NCBI GenBank assembly: GCA_018062205.1
Contig: JAGOSP010000011.1
Coordinates: 1-36,337 of the forward strand
Source: Candidatus Moraniibacteriota bacterium
GTDB lineage: Bacteria > Patescibacteriota > Minisyncoccia > Moranbacterales > UBA1568
Direction of reading: 5' to 3'
Length of the DNA stretch: 36,337 nucleotides
Shown here: positions 33,104-36,337 of the stretch, piece after piece
How the letters are laid out: every line of letters begins with the position of its first letter
Numbering within the stretch: the stretch's first letter is position 1
Notes under the pieces: generated by a model
Told to the model about the DNA's origin: nothing
Databases searched by the model: none
Seen by the model: the letters and a program-made list of their open reading frames with translations, nothing else
Program-made: the position numbers and the translations under genes

Positions 33104-33754
33104 TTATTTTGGCAATTTCAACACATTCACTACCAAACCATTGATAACAAAATTATCTTCATCGGTCAGAAAGATTGGCTGATGCTTTTTATCGGTTGAT
33201 TCTGGAATAAGAGCAATGGTTTTGCCATCCACCGTTCGATAGGTCTTCACGGTTGCCAACCCATCAATCACTACCAATACCCGATCATTATTCTTGTACT
33301 CCTTCACAGCTCCGTCTACCAGCACAAAATCCCCACTCTCAATAGTTTTGCTATTCACCACCGCTTTGTTCATCGATGTCCCGTTCACTTGCACTGCAAA
33401 AATATTTCGATCTTTTACAAGGCGCTTGGATACACGCAAATACCCTTCCACATACTGATCCGCGAACATCGCTGCCGCTCCAGCGCTTGCCGAACCGAAA
33501 ACCGGCACCTGCACAAAATTGTCACTGGTCACTCCCTTGAGCAGTATCCCTCGGTCTTCACTCGTTCGTTCGATATATCCTTTTTCTTCCAGAGCATTGA
33601 GGTACAAGAAGAAACTCCGAACACTCTTGAGTTGCAAACCAAGATGAGAGCTTTCCTCTTTGATCTCTCGTACCGTCGGCATCTGCCCATGCTCAGCAAA
33701 AAACTGCTTGATCGCCTGCAACACAATCTTCTGTTTCTGCGTCAGAATTTCCAT
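33104..33754 (-). CDS. lexA: LexA-type SOS repressor
   Basis: 216 residues. N-terminal winged helix (LTQKQKIVLQAIKQFFAEHGQMPTVREI, LKSVRSFFLYLNALEEKGYIER) and C-terminal S24 peptidase: self-cleavage Ala-Gly in FGSASAGAA, catalytic Ser in VNGTSMNKAV, and Lys in LATVKTYR. RecA-stimulated self-cleavage would relieve repression of DNA-damage genes. A TATAAT (33832-33837) lies about 78 bases upstream with no clear -35; I could not identify its operator. The gene sits beside the TfoX-like frame. Confidence 0.92.
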   Translation of the reverse strand: MEILTQKQKIVLQAIKQFFAEHGQMPTVREIKEESSHLGLQLKSVRSFFLYLNALEEKGYIERTSEDRGILLKGVTSDNFVQVPVFGSASAGAAAMFADQYVEGYLRVSKRLVKDRNIFAVQVNGTSMNKAVVNSKTIESGDFVLVDGAVKEYKNNDRVLVVIDGLATVKTYRTVDGKTIALIPESTDKKHQPIFLTDEDNFVINGLVVNVLKLPK

Positions 33755-33882
33755 ATGTTTTCACTTACTTTTTTATTCTCAACAAATTTTTTTAAAATTC
33801 GCGAGTACTTCTTGTTTACCTTACTTACATCATTATATACACACTCTAAATGTTTCTCGAAAAATCGTCAAGTAGGCCCGAA

Positions 33883-33910
33883 CAAAAACAAAAATCCGGC
33901 ACCTGCCGGA
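33883..33910 (-). terminator. Terminator after the Nudix gene
   Basis: TCCGGCA-GG-TGCCGGA on the minus strand is a perfect seven-pair stem, followed by TTTTTGTTTTT. It ends the 2H-DUF1761-Nudix run before lexA. Confidence 0.88.
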
Positions 33911-33947
33911 AGAAGACGCTTCATTTTTGGTCTCACTTGAAGAATTT

Positions 33948-34430
33948 TTAGGGGGCCAATATCTCCAAAGCCTTGAGTGCATACTGTCGCACTCGCTCTT
34001 CAATACCCGTATGTGCCAACAGTGTTTCTTTCGTCAGCCAAAAGCACCCTCCGCTCTTTTCTCTTCCTTCTGGTTCAATAATTTCCATCGTCTGTGTCGT
34101 TGCAAAATACACATGATCCTCATGGCGATGTTCCGGAGAAATAAAATGGATATTCATACCTATCGGCGGAAGAATATCAGCATACCCATCATGCTTATAA
34201 TCAAATATCTGATTCCCACGCCAGAGACAAATATCCAAACCAACCTCTTCCTTGGCTTCTGCTTGCGCTGCCTCGGGAGCTGTCTGATAGTTTTCAATAT
34301 GTCCTCCCGGTGGGAGCAAAATATGATATTTATCATGAAGTCGAAGCAATACCTGCTTGCTCGATACGTGCACAATAAAAACACTCGCCGTCCGATCAAT
34401 CTCCCCTGGCTTTATATGAATATGCGGCAT
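33948..34430 (-). CDS. Nudix hydrolase
   Basis: 160 residues. Nudix box near residues 42-65: PPGGHIENYQTAPEAA followed by QAEAKEEVGLD. The core EE-x-G metal positions are intact, but the first Glu of GxxxxxE is replaced by Gln, and the canonical REx is AEA. Homologues hydrolyse nucleoside diphosphates linked to other groups (for example 8-oxo-dGTP, NADH, CDP-alcohols). Substrate unknown. Third of a run with the DUF1761-like and 2H genes, closed by a terminator. Confidence 0.9.
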   Translation of the reverse strand: MPHIHIKPGEIDRTASVFIVHVSSKQVLLRLHDKYHILLPPGGHIENYQTAPEAAQAEAKEEVGLDICLWRGNQIFDYKHDGYADILPPIGMNIHFISPEHRHEDHVYFATTQTMEIIEPEGREKSGGCFWLTKETLLAHTGIEERVRQYALKALEILAP

Positions 34431-34491
34431 AAAAACGTGTACATTAAAATCGAACAGCCCAAGAGAACACGCTTCTTTTTCTCAAGACAGC

Positions 34492-34917
34492 CTACTTCCA
34501 AAACTGCAGTAAAAGACCGTACAAAATAAACATCACCATTTGATACCCACCCTGGATACAAAAACGCGCCCATTTTTGCTGTCCTTTTTCATTGGTCCAC
34601 ATGACCGAACCAGCAAGAGTCGGGATCACAAAAGCTGCCCAAATCCAAAGCGAACGTTCGAGTCCCCCCGCTCGCAATGTATCTGCCACGAGATGCGCTA
34701 ACACTAATACCTGAAAAAGCGTGAGCACAAACTGAACGACATACAATGGCCCTGCTTCTCGCTGCATTTTTTTCCTCGCTTCCAAATCATCAGTCGTCGC
34801 ACCGATAATTTTAGACCAGCGTTTTCCAAACAACGGACCATACCAAATCGTCCCCAACACCATCGACAGCACCGCCCCCACACCTATCGCCGCATAATTC
34901 ACTGAGAGTGGTTCCAT
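34492..34917 (-). CDS. DUF1761-like integral membrane protein
   Basis: 141 residues from ATG 34917 (MEPLSVNYAAIGVGAVLSMVLGTIWYGPLFGKRWSK), with AAGGATA as a modest SD. Four hydrophobic helices: about 8-28, 59-78, 88-104 and 120-140. TIWYGPLFGKRW and KWARFCIQGGYQMVMF are the recognisable DUF1761 segments. Function unknown; the family is uncharacterised. A longer in-frame start would overlap the 2H gene. Ten bases after the 2H stop and 61 before the Nudix start, so the three genes are probably one transcript. Confidence 0.8.
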   Translation of the reverse strand: MEPLSVNYAAIGVGAVLSMVLGTIWYGPLFGKRWSKIIGATTDDLEARKKMQREAGPLYVVQFVLTLFQVLVLAHLVADTLRAGGLERSLWIWAAFVIPTLAGSVMWTNEKGQQKWARFCIQGGYQMVMFILYGLLLQFWK

Positions 34918-34927
34918 AAGAATATCC

Positions 34928-35536
34928 TTACTTTTTAGGTAACTCAAAAATCGCGAGGCAACGGGTGCAAGTCCCATGTTCACCCAGCTCGAACAGTCCG
35001 ACAAGGTCTGAAACAAAAGAGAAATTTTGCGGCTTCAATTCCGACACAACTTCTGGATTCGGTTGTACTAATCGTGAAAAAGTCAGATGTGGATCAAAGA
35101 GGTCTTCTGCTGCCTTCCAGCCATACTGTTCCAAGCTTTCCTGTTGTTCTTTAGACAACGCCTCTTCTTTTGCTGTCTCAATGATTTCCTTCACCCACAA
35201 TGGTGCTAGGGCTTGAAGCATGGATCGATGCAGCTCAAGGATGTATTCATCTTTCTCATACCCGACACTCACAAATCCTCGCTCACTTGATCGATACCCA
35301 ATCTGCTTGAGCGGCGCTGACTGGATATGAGACAATGCCTCTCGTAACATCTCAATCACTTCCTCCTCTTTGGTCGGATCAAGCGGCACATGATAGAGAG
35401 ATACATGCGGATAAGCATTCGTGCTATTGAGGGTAAATACTCCTCCCTGATCTACAAGCATCCGGCTCATCTCTATAGCCTGAATGCCAACTGCTTCCGA
35501 CGGAATCAAAGCGACATTGTATTGCTGATAAGTCAT
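34928..35536 (-). CDS. 2H phosphoesterase-like protein
   Basis: 202 residues. Two H-x-S/T catalytic motifs: PHVSLYHVPL (about residue 43) and DPHLTFSRLV (about residue 147). The rest is a two-lobe fold with a helical insertion (LSKEQQESLEQYGW). Related proteins act on cyclic or linear phosphodiesters of RNA or nucleotides; this layout differs from ThpR at 11094-11648 and may have another substrate. First gene of the 2H-DUF1761-Nudix run. It starts MTYQQYNVALIPS with no clear SD. Confidence 0.82.
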   Translation of the reverse strand: MTYQQYNVALIPSEAVGIQAIEMSRMLVDQGGVFTLNSTNAYPHVSLYHVPLDPTKEEEVIEMLREALSHIQSAPLKQIGYRSSERGFVSVGYEKDEYILELHRSMLQALAPLWVKEIIETAKEEALSKEQQESLEQYGWKAAEDLFDPHLTFSRLVQPNPEVVSELKPQNFSFVSDLVGLFELGEHGTCTRCLAIFELPKK

Positions 35537-35693
35537 AGTAGAGGTATAAGTCTGTCTCGTATCGAATAAAAAGTCTCTGCTGCATTGCCTAGCTACTACA
35601 CTCTAGCACTCAGTCCCGCCTCTCGCAATCTAGCGAGAAGATACGCACGTCCTATCGAAAAAGGCTCGCCCATACTACGCTAGAGATATATCT

Positions 35694-36287
35694 ATGGATG
35701 ATTGAGGAATCAAAACCGCACACGCTTACCCGAAATTCGAGGACACCGATCGCTATACCATCGAAATTGCCGTCGATAATTACGACGATATTTTCAATGA
35801 ATGGGATCGGGCGCCTTTTGAACGACGCGGGCTCGACCCGGAGCTTCAATGTTTTCTCGAAGAATGTTCGCGAGATATTTCCCTCGTGCACCCGCTCGCA
35901 ATCGTTTTTTCTCTGCCGACCATTGAGCACAATACCGACACCGAAGCGCGCTGCGTCGCCGGAGTCCGCAATCAATTTGCACTCAAAATTCACATCCTCA
36001 ACAAAGAACAACAGGCGGTCAGAATCTGAGTATTGCGCAATTTCCTCATCGGTATTAGCTTTTTATTCATCTCTTTTCTCTACGCCGAACCATTTGCCAC
36101 AATGCTCTTCTTGCAAGTACTAGGTACTGGTTTGTCTATCGGAGGCTGGGTATTCATTTGGGAAGCTCTTGCCACTATCGGATTCAAAAATCAAGCCCTA
36201 AACCATACACTCAAAGAATGGCGACGCTTCCTCGAAACCCCCATCGTCTTCAAACAAGAACCCCCCCTAAAACAAGACTCCAAATAA
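35694..36287 (+). pseudogene. Conserved soluble-plus-membrane protein gene broken by two in-frame TGA codons
   Basis: One reading frame from ATG 35694 to TAA 36285 reads MDD-TGA-GIKTAHAYPKFEDTDRYTIEIAV... then ...NKEQQAVRI-TGA-VLRNFLIGISFLFISFLYAEP. The soluble part (IEIAVDNYDDIFNEW, LDPELQCFLEECSRDI, RNQFALKIHIL) and the hydrophobic C-terminal half (about 36033-36190: two membrane helices, LSIGGWVFIWEAL) resemble a conserved bacterial membrane-protein family I know only as uncharacterised. Both TGAs fit CGA-to-TGA (Arg to stop) changes. The C-terminal half can start separately at TTG 36033 (84 residues), but its SD is poor. The first part has no usable start after the first TGA. Confidence is in the frame, not in the cause. 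Confidence 0.65.
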
Positions 36288-36337
36288 TCTCATTCCTCAA
36301 GTGGAACGATTGATTTCTGAGGTGATGTCCTCCACCT

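Noticed and set aside
35652-36123. Open frames on both strands across the right-end broken gene
   Set aside because: The family-like sequence is in a different plus-strand frame; these frames give unrelated Ser/Arg-rich products.
13723-36287. Reassigned UGA code to explain the right-end TGAs
   Set aside because: Many well-defined genes here (priA, cas4, tagA, the 119-residue membrane gene) end at TGA at the expected length, and the TfoX stop is TAA.
36297-36337. Possible C-terminal end of a minus-strand gene at the right edge (VEDITSEINRST then TGA)
   Set aside because: Only twelve codons are visible, too few to support a gene call.
1-36337. Insertion sequences, transposases or integrases
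   Set aside because: I saw no transposase or integrase motifs and no terminal inverted repeats with target duplications.

Overview
The window looks like a chromosome segment of a reduced-genome bacterium, most likely Candidate Phyla Radiation / Patescibacteria (Parcubacteria- or Moranbacteria-like). Evidence: an FtsA-like gene next to a large single-membrane-pass protein of the kind usually labelled baseplate-J-like in CPR genomes, a short AlaRS, a compact Pgk, a groES without groEL beside it, many start codons without a Shine-Dalgarno (SD) sequence, and a type V-A CRISPR system, known from several Parcubacteria. Genes ending in TGA (priA, cas4, tagA) argue for the standard bacterial code, not the UGA=Gly code of Gracilibacteria/Absconditabacteria. 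Placement below phylum level is inference.

Layout. 1-6183 (minus strand): CRISPR-Cas12a locus, transcribed cas12a-cas4-cas1-cas2-leader-array. Only the leader-proximal repeat lies in the window (1-36); the array continues past the left edge. cas1 carries a one-base frameshift in a 7-G run, upstream of all its catalytic residues. A long U-tailed hairpin (6214-6292) separates cas12a from an M23 peptidase gene. 7775-8490: envelope M23 peptidase, divergent from a two-gene unit of small membrane proteins with strong SDs. 8505-10007: gltX. 10078-10288: plus-strand structured RNA with a consensus sigma70-type promoter and an intrinsic terminator, not recognised as any known RNA family. 10288-11648 (minus): TagA/WecG-type glycosyltransferase and ThpR. 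11747-16066 (plus): priA-def-fmt-rhodanese; PriA has lost its recognisable ATPase motifs, and def/fmt handle N-formyl-methionine.

16179-22316 (minus): groES under a CIRCE/HrcA-type operator, then the run ftsA - baseplate-J-like protein - two small proteins - alaS. 22453-25915 (minus): lower-glycolysis run pgk-eno-pfkB-type kinase. 26015-29647 (minus): mraY, a D,D-carboxypeptidase and scpB/scpA (peptidoglycan synthesis/remodelling and chromosome condensation). 29783-31488 (minus): MFS transporter and a membrane-anchored Ada-type metal-binding-like protein. 31578-31865 (plus): rpmA. 31956-35536 (minus): a hypothetical with strong SD, tRNA-Val(CAC), a TfoX-like gene with an in-frame stop, lexA, a Nudix hydrolase, a DUF1761-like membrane protein and a 2H phosphoesterase. 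35694-36287 (plus): a conserved membrane-associated protein frame broken by two in-frame TGA codons.

Most worth a second look: the Cas12a locus with its cas1 frameshift and hairpin-rich flanks, the 10.1-kb structured RNA, the motif-less PriA, and the cluster of disrupted genes (cas1, tfoX-like, the right-end gene) that may mean decay, population variation or assembly error.
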